Source of the DNA: Spirochaetota bacterium
GTDB taxonomy: Bacteria > Spirochaetota > Leptospiria > Turneriellales > Turneriellaceae
DNA length: 10,256 nucleotides
Assembly (NCBI GenBank): GCA_029561505.1
Contig: JAKQXK010000717.1
Coordinates: 1 to 10,256 of the forward strand
Direction of reading: 5' to 3'
Part shown: positions 1 through 6,177 of the stretch, piece by piece
Position numbering within the stretch: position 1 is the stretch's first letter
Layout of the letters: each line of letters begins with the position of its first letter
Notes under the pieces: generated by a model
What the model saw: the letters and a program-made list of their open reading frames with translations, nothing else
Database searches by the model: none
Told to the model about the DNA's origin: nothing
Translations under genes and position numbers: made by a program

Positions 1-1059
1 CCGACAAAACCCGGCGAGAGTGCATTGTCTCTGCTTCTGAATCCTGTTGAGCTTATCGGTCGCATCGCCGATGGCGCAAAAAAATCCTGGTTGCCGCTCT
101 TAACGGGCAACAGCAACACCGCATTTTCCGGTGCAATCGTCGAAAAGGTCGTGATGCTTTCGAGCGACGTCGCCGCGATCACTCTCACAAACCCATGGCC
201 CGACGCGCGTTTTCACCCCGGTCAATATATTTCAGTCAACATGGAATCGCTCGGCCGCAAAGAAACCCGGCAGTACAGCATCACCCGTTTCACGCCGCAA
301 ACCATTTCGATTGCGGTGCGAAAAATTGAAGGTGGCAAGGTTTCGCCGCAGATGCATGCATTGAAGCCGGGTTCGAGCGTCGAGCTGGTCGGCAAAATCA
401 AAGGGGATTTCACGCTCGACGTAGCAGACAAAAACATCCTCTTCGTGGCGGGTGGCGTGGGTCTCACACCTATACTCGCGATGCTCGAAAATCTCGAGAG
501 CGATCAAGACGCGGTGCTGATTTATTTCAACCGTGGCGCAGAACATGTTCTTTTCAAGGCGGATTTAGAAAAGCTCACAAAAGCAAAACGTGTTCGGGTC
601 TTTCACGTACTCGACAGCGACGCTGATGGCCGTTATTCGCTCGAAAACATCCGCCGGCATGCACCTGACTTTGAGAGCCGCGCGATCTACACGTGCGCGC
701 CGCAGGTGATGCTCGAACTCTTCGAGAAAGATCTGGCATCAGTCGGTTTCGACATGCACCGCTACCACACCGAACGTTTCGTAGCGAAGCAGGCGCCGAA
801 ACTGCCGAAGTCTGGCGTGACGCATACGGTGCGATTTCTGAATTCAAGAAAAGATGTCGAGCTCGATGAGAACGAAACTTTGCTTTCGGCGATTGAAGCA
901 GCAGGTATTGTAATCCCCACCGGTTGCCGCGCAGGTATGTGCAAGGCCTGCAGCGTGCAACTCGATTCAGGTGCAACAGACAAGCATAAGAAGGGCTTTC
1001 AGGGGTTGATCACGACGTGCAATACATACCCGCGCTCAGCTGTCGATCTTTGGGTTTAG
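1..1059 (+). CDS. Ferredoxin reductase-type FAD/NAD(P)H oxidoreductase with C-terminal 2Fe-2S ferredoxin domain (5' end probably outside window)
   Basis: This protein moves electrons from NAD(P)H through FAD to a plant-type [2Fe-2S] cluster, and then to a partner such as a fatty-acid desaturase or hydroxylase (partner inferred from the family, not seen here). Numbering from the TTG at 25, the FAD motif RQYS is at residues 82-85 and the nucleotide-binding GGVGLTP at 143-149. The usual CGPxxM loop reads CAPQVM (224-229). The ferredoxin cysteines are C301, C306, C309 and C332 (CX4CX2CX22C). The order FAD, NAD, ferredoxin is that of the mycobacterial Rv3230c/KshB type. The reading frame stays open to base 1, so the TTG at 25 (344 aa, with only a weak GAGAG before it) may be internal. 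It is the only plus-strand gene and converges on the dihydrouridine synthase gene. Family is secure; the start and redox partner are not. Confidence 0.88.
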   Translation, partial: PTKPGESALSLLLNPVELIGRIADGAKKSWLPLLTGNSNTAFSGAIVEKVVMLSSDVAAITLTNPWPDARFHPGQYISVNMESLGRKETRQYSITRFTPQTISIAVRKIEGGKVSPQMHALKPGSSVELVGKIKGDFTLDVADKNILFVAGGVGLTPILAMLENLESDQDAVLIYFNRGAEHVLFKADLEKLTKAKRVRVFHVLDSDADGRYSLENIRRHAPDFESRAIYTCAPQVMLELFEKDLASVGFDMHRYHTERFVAKQAPKLPKSGVTHTVRFLNSRKDVELDENETLLSAIEAAGIVIPTGCRAGMCKACSVQLDSGATDKHKKGFQGLITTCNTYPRSAVDLWV

Positions 1060-1107
1060 TTTGTTTGTAAGAAATTACAGGCCACTAGCGCCTATAGAAT
1101 GCCAGGT

Positions 1108-1152
1108 AACGACCTCAAATGGGCTTTTCAGGGCTTGTCGTTCCAAGCCCAT
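1108..1152. terminator. Alternative hairpins in the convergent gap, possible weak bidirectional terminator
   Basis: Three mutually exclusive stems share this stretch between two convergent genes. GGGCTTG (1131-1137) pairs with CAAGCCC (1144-1150) across a 6-base loop. ATGGGCTT (1119-1126) pairs with AAGCCCAT (1145-1152). AACGAC (1108-1113) pairs with GTCGTT (1137-1142). The position suits transcription termination, but neither strand has a proper T-tract after the stem: the minus strand has only TTT after AAGCCCA, and the plus strand has none. No gene is seen in the 128-base gap. Termination here, perhaps Rho-assisted, is an inference. Confidence 0.35.
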
Positions 1153-1187
1153 AGCTAAGAACGAGCATTGATTGCCATGAGCCGCCG

Positions 1188-2147
1188 CTACGCGACCAGT
1201 TCAGAACGCTCGCTCATGCGCAGCAACGTGCCTTTGAGCGCGGCGGCAGATTTGCCGCTGAACATTTCTGTTTTGATTTCAGCCCATAACGGCAGATCTT
1301 TCAGGTACTGGTGCAGCTGTTTGCGCATCAGCACAGCCGCAAGTGCGTCACCGTAAAAATCTGACATATAGTCCATATGCTGCAATATAACAGGCAGGCG
1401 CTCATGGTAGCTGAGCTGGCTGCGGTCGCGGCCCGAGAACAGCCATGGGTTACCAAATGACCCGCGACCGATGTAGACACCCGCGACGCCATACTTTTCG
1501 ATCTTCGCCATGGCGTCGGCGTGTGAGGTGACATCGCCATTACCAAATATGGGAATCTTTCGAGCGCGTGCAATTTCACCGATGCGATCCCATTCGGCTT
1601 TGCCGGTGTACGCCATTTGCCGCGTGCGGCCGTGCACCGCAATCGCCCAGACGCCTTCGCTCTCGAGCATCGCGGTTGTTTCCATGTAGTTGAGCGAGTC
1701 GTGGTCCCACCCGAGACGAATTTTTGCTGAGATCGGTAATCCTGTTTCAGCAACCAACCGGCGAATAATCTCGCGCGATTTGTCGAGGCATTTCAAGAGA
1801 CCCGCCCCCGAGCCGCTGTTCGAAACGTTACGCACCGAACAACCCATGTTGAGGTCGATGCCATCGGGATTCAGATTTAATACGCGCGAAACACCGCGCA
1901 CGATGATCTCAGGGTTATTGCCGAAGATCTGAAAAACAATCGGGCGTTCAGATTCTTCATAGCGAAAAAGGCTGATTGCCTTTGGGTTTGAGCGAAAGAG
2001 GTGTTCGGTTGAAACAAACTCGGTAATGCTGAACGCTGAACCTTCGCTGCGGCATAAGCGCCGGTACGGAGAATCTGAATAGCCCACCATCGGCGAGAGC
2101 ACAACTTTCGATTTGCCGATGCGATCGATAAGGGTCTTGAAGGCCAT
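1188..2147 (-). CDS. dus: tRNA-dihydrouridine synthase (Dus family, DusB-like)
   Basis: A flavoenzyme that reduces specific uridines in the D-loop or nearby positions of tRNA to dihydrouridine, using FMN and NAD(P)H in the cytoplasm. At 319 aa it has normal family length. Visible motifs are the N-terminal SPMVGYSDSPYR (18-29), FQIFGN (72-77), DLNMGCSVRNV (98-108) with the expected catalytic C103, the K142 region (SAKIR), HGRTR (172-176), GNGDV (202-206), and the FMN-phosphate segment IGRGSFGNPWLF (226-237). The usual GCP at the catalytic cysteine is GCS here. HGRTRQMAYTGKAEW resembles DusB/NifR3 enzymes more than DusA, but the target uridine cannot be assigned. The ATG lies 5 bases after the pyrF stop without a clear Shine-Dalgarno sequence, so coupling to pyrF is likely. 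It is the last gene of the minus-strand run. Confidence 0.93.
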   Translation of the reverse strand: MAFKTLIDRIGKSKVVLSPMVGYSDSPYRRLCRSEGSAFSITEFVSTEHLFRSNPKAISLFRYEESERPIVFQIFGNNPEIIVRGVSRVLNLNPDGIDLNMGCSVRNVSNSGSGAGLLKCLDKSREIIRRLVAETGLPISAKIRLGWDHDSLNYMETTAMLESEGVWAIAVHGRTRQMAYTGKAEWDRIGEIARARKIPIFGNGDVTSHADAMAKIEKYGVAGVYIGRGSFGNPWLFSGRDRSQLSYHERLPVILQHMDYMSDFYGDALAAVLMRKQLHQYLKDLPLWAEIKTEMFSGKSAAALKGTLLRMSERSELVA

Positions 2148-2152
2148 TTGTT

Positions 2153-2860
2153 TTAGCCGGCCGCACCTTCAATTTCAGCGAGAATCGCCTGCGCCACGGC
2201 GCGCGGGTTTGTCGCCTGCGTGATCGGGCGCCCAACCACAAGGTTAGTCGCACCGGCGCGAATGGCATCGCCCGGGGTCACGATGCGCACCTGGTCATCT
2301 GCGCGCGGCGAAGAGACTGCGCCGTGGGCGTTAGTTTTTTCGCCGCTGCCCGGTCTGATGCCGGGGGTTACCAGAATAGCTTCAGTACCGTGTACGCGGC
2401 GAAGTTCGGCCGCTTCAAGCCCAGAACAAATGAGACCATGCGCGCCCGCAGCCAACGACATTTTTGCGCGTGCGTCAACTTCGGCGAAGGTGCTGGCCTG
2501 GCTCGTGAGAACAGTCACATTGAGCAGCTTCAGGCCAGAACCGTGGTGTGCGACAACTTCGGCCGCGGCCCGAATTTGGGCTTCATTCGTAAATAGCGTC
2601 AGGTATTGCACACCAAGACCAACCAGCGACCCCACCGCCTTTGCCACGGTTTCGGGAATGTCATTGATTTTCAAATCGAGAAAGATTTTTTTATTCCGTT
2701 GTTTAAGCTCGCCGATGACGCCATTGCCTGCGGCAAAATAAAGTTGCATACCGACTTTATAGAATTCGACGCTGTCGCCCAGGGCGTCGACGAGCTGCAG
2801 CGCTTCTGCTTGCGAGCTATAGTCAAGTGCAACAATCAGTTTTTCTGTGGTCTTTTGCAT
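2153..2860 (-). CDS. pyrF: Orotidine 5'-phosphate decarboxylase
   Basis: Catalyses the last step of UMP synthesis, decarboxylation of OMP, in the cytoplasm. The 235-residue length is typical of the short bacterial (E. coli-like) group. The diagnostic DxKxxD is LDLKINDIP, with D62, K64 and D67. Other expected elements are IVALDY (9-14), YKVGM (34-38), VTPGIRP (164-170), DDQVRIVTP (188-196) and the phosphate-binding VVGRPI (208-213). One oddity is that the region after the core strand, usually read as HAxGG in this group, reads LTLFTNEAQ (87-95). The ATG shares its A with the TAA stop of the upstream barrel gene (TAATG), which implies translational coupling; no strong separate Shine-Dalgarno is seen. 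Dus follows after 5 bases. No other pyrimidine gene lies nearby, so co-regulation with the pathway is not evident. Confidence 0.95.
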   Translation of the reverse strand: MQKTTEKLIVALDYSSQAEALQLVDALGDSVEFYKVGMQLYFAAGNGVIGELKQRNKKIFLDLKINDIPETVAKAVGSLVGLGVQYLTLFTNEAQIRAAAEVVAHHGSGLKLLNVTVLTSQASTFAEVDARAKMSLAAGAHGLICSGLEAAELRRVHGTEAILVTPGIRPGSGEKTNAHGAVSSPRADDQVRIVTPGDAIRAGATNLVVGRPITQATNPRAVAQAILAEIEGAAG

Positions 2861-3576
2861 TAATAGATTACCATTACCTTCAGCATCGGGGTCAGTTCAT
2901 GCTGCGCGTAACTTCGTATAGTGTGATTGAACTTAATGTAGTCATAGTGCAGCGACGCTGAAAACATAAAAGATTGTGGTTCGGGGTTGCGCACCCTACC
3001 CTTGAAGTCGAACAGCAGATTGAACTCACCATGCCACAGCCCAAATCGATCAGTCGCCGACTGGTAAATGGCAATCGGCGCGGTGATAACCCCTTGCGTC
3101 GCAATATATTCTGTCCAGAAAATAAAACCCTGCAGGCGCAACCGGCCCGTCAGCACGTGAGCGGTTTTTTCAGCACCCTCGATGAAAAAACCCTGATGCC
3201 CGAGGCCGCCGCCGAGGCCCGCTGCCCAGATTTTGCCGTGCCAATTCAGGTAGTCAACATCGAGTTGGCCGAAACTGTAATGGTAGACGCCGCCCGTTTT
3301 GATTGCTGAAAATTTTCCGTCAAAAATTTCGCCCGCATGCAGCATGTCGCCCAGAAGCAAGACGCGGGTGGATATCTCACGTTTTGCCGACCCGCCGGTA
3401 AAAAACAGCGGCGCGCGAAAATATTCTGAATTTGGGTACGTGTTATAACCAACCCCGCCTTCGAGAGCAAGGTAACCGTCTTCTTGCTGCTCTTCAGGGG
3501 CAGGGTCGAGAATTGCGGTCTGCGCCGCGAGGTTCGTCGCCGCAAATATGAAAAGCCATGACACGCGGCGAAGCAC
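2860..3576 (-). CDS. Small predicted outer-membrane beta-barrel protein, function unknown
   Basis: I do not recognise a named family. I place the start at the GTG at 3576 (238 aa): AAGAAGGA lies 8 bases upstream and the previous gene ends 4 bases away, whereas the longer frame from an ATG at 3657 would overlap that gene by 77 bases and lacks a sensible N-terminus. From this start the first 19 residues look like a signal peptide: LRR, a hydrophobic core, then NLAAQ. The rest alternates polar and hydrophobic/aromatic residues, is rich in G, Y and F, has no cysteine, and ends in VMVIY, an aromatic C-terminus as in barrels inserted by BamA. About 220 mature residues would allow 8-10 strands. Its stop overlaps the pyrF start by one base. 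The export prediction is fairly firm; the role is unknown, and pyrF linkage is probably not functional. Confidence 0.7.
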   Translation of the reverse strand: MLRRVSWLFIFAATNLAAQTAILDPAPEEQQEDGYLALEGGVGYNTYPNSEYFRAPLFFTGGSAKREISTRVLLLGDMLHAGEIFDGKFSAIKTGGVYHYSFGQLDVDYLNWHGKIWAAGLGGGLGHQGFFIEGAEKTAHVLTGRLRLQGFIFWTEYIATQGVITAPIAIYQSATDRFGLWHGEFNLLFDFKGRVRNPEPQSFMFSASLHYDYIKFNHTIRSYAQHELTPMLKVMVIY

Positions 3577-3580
3577 AGCG

Positions 3581-3973
3581 TTAATCCTTCTTTGCCTGCG
3601 TGGGAATATCCTGATCTGAGACGATCGCATCGGTAAGTTCAATTTCGGCCACATCAATGTATTCTACGGGCCCTTCGTCAACGTGCACGCTCACAGCACC
3701 CGGTGTGGGCGCACTGCCCTGCAAGGCGGCAGGGGCTTTGTGGCTAAGCGCACGAAAGTCGGGTGACGAAAGAATTTCGTTTAAGACTTCTCCCGATTTT
3801 GCGAGACTTTTCACGAGTTCGCGCTCGCGTTTCAGGTCACTCTGCAGCGTATCGATCGTCTGCTGCAGGGTGCGGCGAACCTTCTCAACGTCGTCACGGG
3901 TAACCACTTCATCGCTGAGCACACGCAGAAACGGTCGCGGCAATGGAATATCGGGTACGCGCAATTCACTCAT
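3581..3973 (-). CDS. Small coiled-coil protein, function unknown
   Basis: An unrecognised 130-residue protein without signal peptide, membrane segment or cysteine, so probably cytoplasmic. The N-terminus is proline-rich (PDIPLPRPF, 7-15). Residues about 25-70 form a heptad-like, charged helix suited to a coiled coil (VEKVRRTLQQTIDTLQSDL and onward). After SSPDF the chain becomes low-complexity (A, P, S), and the C-terminal third is acidic with beta-like stretches (VEYIDVAEIELTDAIV, 103-118) ending in KKD. The ATG overlaps the upstream stop as ATGA, with GGTGAG just before it, so translation is coupled to the LigD-like gene. The barrel gene follows after 4 bases and takes its ribosome binding site from this gene's 3' end. 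The tight packing suggests these three small genes are made together. A scaffold or adaptor role would be a guess. Confidence 0.7.
   Translation of the reverse strand: MSELRVPDIPLPRPFLRVLSDEVVTRDDVEKVRRTLQQTIDTLQSDLKRERELVKSLAKSGEVLNEILSSPDFRALSHKAPAALQGSAPTPGAVSVHVDEGPVEYIDVAEIELTDAIVSDQDIPTQAKKD
3585..3592 (-). promoter_or_regulatory. Ribosome binding site that fixes the barrel-gene start
   Basis: The minus strand reads AAGAAGGA, then 8 bases, then GTG (3576-3574). It lies within the last codons of the upstream gene (…AKKD, stop at 3583-3581). This is the strongest Shine-Dalgarno near this gene and decides for the GTG over the longer ATG-initiated frame and over a second in-frame GTG at 3564. 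Confidence 0.65.
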
Positions 3974-4284
3974 AGGCTCACCAGAATCGAGTTAGGCGCG
4001 GGCTTTTGTTTCCTTCGGTCAACAAAAAAGCCTTTTCTGAGAATGCGCAGTTTACCCCTGTCGCCTGAGACGTTGCCCGCAAAGCCGAGGTAGACGCGCC
4101 GGTGAGCCGGTGCTGCAGCAAAGCGGCGGCGCGCTTGTTTGAGCGGTTCGCCGCGAAAGCAGCGCCAGGTTTCGAGTGGCAGGTCTTCGCCGACATCAAG
4201 AAAAAGTTCGAGATGGTTGCGTGCATCGCGCTGCGAAAAATAGTGGTATGAAAGCGTGTAGCGTCGACGACTTGCCCCGGCCAT
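3970..4284 (-). CDS. LigD N-terminal (3'-phosphoesterase)-like small protein
   Basis: A 104-residue protein resembling the stand-alone relatives of the 3'-phosphoesterase domain of LigD (PF13298-like), known from memory of the family, not from a search. Supporting pieces are YHYF with H14; HLELFLD with H24 (compare HYDFRLE in LigD); LETWRC (38-42); and HRRVYLGFAG…VSGDRG (61-77), where H61 and Y65 match the conserved HxxxY of the domain, followed by a basic strand. The acidic position after H24 is Glu, not Asp, and the LigD arginine two residues on is Phe. No ligase or polymerase domain is attached and no Ku gene is nearby. The start ATG at 4284 shares its A with the ddl stop (TAATG); longer readings would run into ddl. 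Its stop overlaps the next gene. End-processing activity on DNA or RNA is possible but unproven. Confidence 0.62.
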   Translation of the reverse strand: MAGASRRRYTLSYHYFSQRDARNHLELFLDVGEDLPLETWRCFRGEPLKQARRRFAAAPAHRRVYLGFAGNVSGDRGKLRILRKGFFVDRRKQKPAPNSILVSL

Positions 4285-5354
4285 TAAGCCCGGCTCGCCG
4301 CGCGCAGCCGCTTGAGCCTGTCGCAGCGGGCCTTGCCCCATTCAATAATTTTGCGAGTGATCTCTGGGCCGTCGACCCCGGCTGCCCTGAAGAGTTGTGG
4401 AAACATGCTAATCGGGGTGAACCCTGGCAAAGTGTTGATCTCGTTCAGATAGAGGGCACCCGTTTCTTTGTGCAAAAAGAAGTCTACGCGTGCGAAACCT
4501 TCGCCGCGCACGGCCGCGTAAGCAGCCTTCGCCAGGCGCTGAATTTCTTCGCGCAGCGCAGGTTCAATCGGGGCTTCGAGAAAAAGGTCTGCCCCGTTTG
4601 GGTCTAAATATTTCGCTTCATAAGAATAGAAGTCGTGGTTCACCTTAATCTCGCCGACTCCCGAGATCAGATAGTCGGGAAAGTTGCCCGCAATCGCAAT
4701 CTCGAGTTCGCGCACGGGCAAACCCTGCTCGCACAGCAAATGGTCATCGAAACGTGCTGCATCCTCAATGGCTTTTGCGAGCGCATCGCGACCTGATACC
4801 TTGTGAACACCGACCGAGCTGCCCATGTTGCATGGCTTGATAAATACGGGATAACCAAATGAGGATTCAATTCTCGCATGAATCTTCTCGCTGTCGGCAG
4901 ACTCGGCGTCTGCGATTACGAAATACTCAACCTGCGGAATCTGGTTCACAGCGAAGAGCGCGCGCATGAGCGCTTTGTCCATGCAGACGGCAGATGTGGC
5001 GACACCCGAACCGGCGTAGGCCAGCCCGAGCACTTCGAAAAAGCCCTGTAACGAGCCGTCTTCACCCGCAGTGCCATGCACAATGGGAAAAGCAAAGTCG
5101 ATGGCGGTCTCTTCGGTCGCTGATGTGAGCACTACACGACCGTTTTTCTGCAACAATGAACTTGGGTTCTGCACGTTTTCTGCGGCCAGCGTGGCGACGC
5201 GTGGTTGTCGGTGCCACTCGCCCTTGCGTGAAATATAAACAGGAACTGCGGTGAAGCCCGCGGCAGCTATGGTCTGCTCAAGATAGCCTGCAGACACGCA
5301 CGAGACATCGTGCTCGCCTGATTCGCCACCATAGATCAACGCTACTGTTTTCAT
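4284..5354 (-). CDS. ddl: D-alanine--D-alanine ligase
   Basis: An ATP-grasp enzyme that joins two D-alanines for the peptidoglycan stem peptide, in the cytoplasm. The 356-residue protein is complete. It has YGGESGEHDVS (8-18) at the N-terminal substrate site, HGTAGEDGSLQG (93-104), IKPCNMGSSVGV (172-183) around the ATP-binding lysine, EAKY (246-249) on the omega loop, ARVDFF (288-293), and the metal and D-Ala2 site NEINTLPGFTPISM (304-317). The tyrosine in EAKY is the mark of D-Ala-D-Ala rather than vancomycin-type D-Ala-D-Lac ligases. The C-terminus ends in a basic stretch (RLKRLRAASRA). AGAGG lies 6 bases before the ATG but inside a hairpin that could limit translation. The stop overlaps the start of the LigD-like gene. 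No other cell-wall gene is adjacent. Confidence 0.97.
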   Translation of the reverse strand: MKTVALIYGGESGEHDVSCVSAGYLEQTIAAAGFTAVPVYISRKGEWHRQPRVATLAAENVQNPSSLLQKNGRVVLTSATEETAIDFAFPIVHGTAGEDGSLQGFFEVLGLAYAGSGVATSAVCMDKALMRALFAVNQIPQVEYFVIADAESADSEKIHARIESSFGYPVFIKPCNMGSSVGVHKVSGRDALAKAIEDAARFDDHLLCEQGLPVRELEIAIAGNFPDYLISGVGEIKVNHDFYSYEAKYLDPNGADLFLEAPIEPALREEIQRLAKAAYAAVRGEGFARVDFFLHKETGALYLNEINTLPGFTPISMFPQLFRAAGVDGPEITRKIIEWGKARCDRLKRLRAASRA

Positions 5355-5359
5355 GAACT

Positions 5360-5383
5360 ACCTCTGCGCTTTCGTGCAGAGGT
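5360..5383 (-). promoter_or_regulatory. Hairpin that sequesters the ddl ribosome binding site
   Basis: On the minus strand, ACCTCTGC pairs perfectly with GCAGAGGT over 8 bp, with ACGAAAGC between them. The loop can add a C-G pair closing a GAAA (GNRA) tetraloop above an A·C mismatch. The 3' arm contains the ddl Shine-Dalgarno AGAGG, 6 bases before the ATG. The hairpin fills most of the 37-base gap between the STAS gene stop and ddl. No T-tract follows, so it is not an intrinsic terminator. Translational control or RNA processing is an inference. Confidence 0.5.
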
Positions 5384-5391
5384 CAGATATC

Positions 5392-5718
5392 TTACGGAAG
5401 GCCGGCTTCAGATTCGTAAATTTTGAAGAACTGGTCGAGAGTCGCGAGCTTAAGAATATTCAAGACATCTTCGGTCAGACCGAGCAGGCCAAACTTGCCG
5501 CCCTGCGTTTTCATTTTTTTCTGTGCCGCCACGAGTGCGCCAACACCCGATGAATCGATATAGTTGACGCTGGCCATATCGATGATCAGCGATTCAACTT
5601 CACCTTCGTCGATTAGCTCAAAAACAGCGCGCTTCAGGTCGCCGACATTATAGAGGTCGACATCACCCATCACCCGAACCACCTTGTGGCTGCCTACATC
5701 TGCGAATGCTATATCCAT
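5392..5718 (-). CDS. STAS-domain anti-sigma-factor antagonist
   Basis: A 108-residue single-domain STAS protein of the SpoIIAA/RsbV type. Such proteins bind a serine-kinase anti-sigma factor and release the sigma factor; phosphorylation of a serine switches binding off. The signature IDSSGVGAL is at residues 54-62, with S57 the likely phosphosite by comparison with SpoIIAA S58. The N-terminal strands (KVVRVMGDVDL, 12-22) and the C-terminal helix LNILKLATLDQFF fit the fold. No kinase, phosphatase or sigma-factor gene is in the window, so its partner is elsewhere. The ATG lies 17 bases after the HadB-like stop with no recognisable Shine-Dalgarno, and ddl follows after 37 bases. Its presence beside a diguanylate cyclase in the same run suggests signalling, but no direct link is shown. 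Confidence 0.92.
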   Translation of the reverse strand: MDIAFADVGSHKVVRVMGDVDLYNVGDLKRAVFELIDEGEVESLIIDMASVNYIDSSGVGALVAAQKKMKTQGGKFGLLGLTEDVLNILKLATLDQFFKIYESEAGLP

Positions 5719-5735
5719 AATTGTTTGGACGAAAC

Positions 5736-6155
5736 TTATTCAGCCTTTACGGTCAGATCACCGCTAACTTTTATTTCGCCTTTATCGTTTGCGGCTGAAA
5801 GAGAAACCATGATGAGTTTCTCTCCGTTGTCTTCTTTCTTCTTTTTTACTTTTCCGGTAAAAACCATGGTTTCGCCCGGCAGGCTCATGCCTTTGAATTT
5901 GACTCCAAAGAATTTAACCTGTGTAGGCGGCGCCCAATTGGTTACCTGGCGGCCCATCAGCGCCATGATGTACATGCCGTGCGCGATTGTGCCAGGCAGG
6001 CCGGCTGATTTTGCAAATTCGACGTCGTTGTGAATGGGGTTAAAGTCGCCCGACGCGCCCGCATATCGCACGAGATCCATTTGTTTAATGGGACCGACGC
6101 GCAGCTCGGGAATATCCTGGCCTTCGTTATATTCAGAGAATTGTATTTTTTTCAT
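5736..6155 (-). CDS. MaoC-type (R)-specific dehydratase/hydratase, HadB-like catalytic subunit
   Basis: A 139-residue hot-dog fold protein. The hydratase-2 motif is intact: YAGASGDFNPIH (31-42), with catalytic D37 and H42, followed by AKSAGLPGTIAHGM (48-61). The pattern closely follows mycobacterial HadB, including KVGD-like EGQDI near the start, the IAHGM helix and a VTNW segment (71-74). Members dehydrate 3-hydroxyacyl or hydrate trans-2-enoyl thioesters carried on ACP or CoA. The gene directly follows the HadA-like gene with a 22-base gap, and a good Shine-Dalgarno, GGGGGAG, lies 8 bases before the ATG. The natural reading is a HadA-HadB heterodimer with this chain supplying the active site. 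Whether it serves fatty-acid elongation, beta-oxidation or another acyl pathway is not visible from the neighbours. Confidence 0.92.
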   Translation of the reverse strand: MKKIQFSEYNEGQDIPELRVGPIKQMDLVRYAGASGDFNPIHNDVEFAKSAGLPGTIAHGMYIMALMGRQVTNWAPPTQVKFFGVKFKGMSLPGETMVFTGKVKKKKEDNGEKLIMVSLSAANDKGEIKVSGDLTVKAE

Positions 6156-6163
6156 GTCTGTTT

Positions 6164-6170
6164 CTCCCCC
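6164..6170 (-). promoter_or_regulatory. Strong ribosome binding site of the HadB-like gene
   Basis: The minus strand reads GGGGGAG followed by 8 bases and the ATG at 6155-6153. It is one of the clearest Shine-Dalgarno sequences in the window, while the HadA-like and STAS genes on either side have none. Confidence 0.6.
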
Positions 6171-6177
6171 GGGCGAA

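Noticed and set aside
1065..1080. Hairpin TGTAA-GAAA-TTACA just after the oxidoreductase stop
   Set aside because: The stem is only 5 A/T-rich base pairs and is not followed by T's, so it is too weak to call a terminator.
2220..2741. A 173-residue plus-strand frame across pyrF
   Set aside because: It is opposite a gene with complete OMP decarboxylase motifs, and its serine-, arginine- and proline-rich composition is typical of an antisense shadow.
3577..3657. N-terminal extension of the barrel protein to an ATG at 3657
   Set aside because: It would overlap the coiled-coil gene by 77 bases and bury the signal peptide behind 27 basic residues; the GTG at 3576 has a strong Shine-Dalgarno at the right distance.
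3978..4226. An 82-residue minus-strand frame overlapping the LigD-like gene
   Set aside because: It lies in another frame within the LigD-like gene, whose frame alone shows family motifs and whose ends overlap both neighbours neatly.
3970..4341. A complete LigD-type non-homologous end-joining locus
   Set aside because: No ligase, primase-polymerase or Ku reading frame is present in the window; only the small domain is seen.
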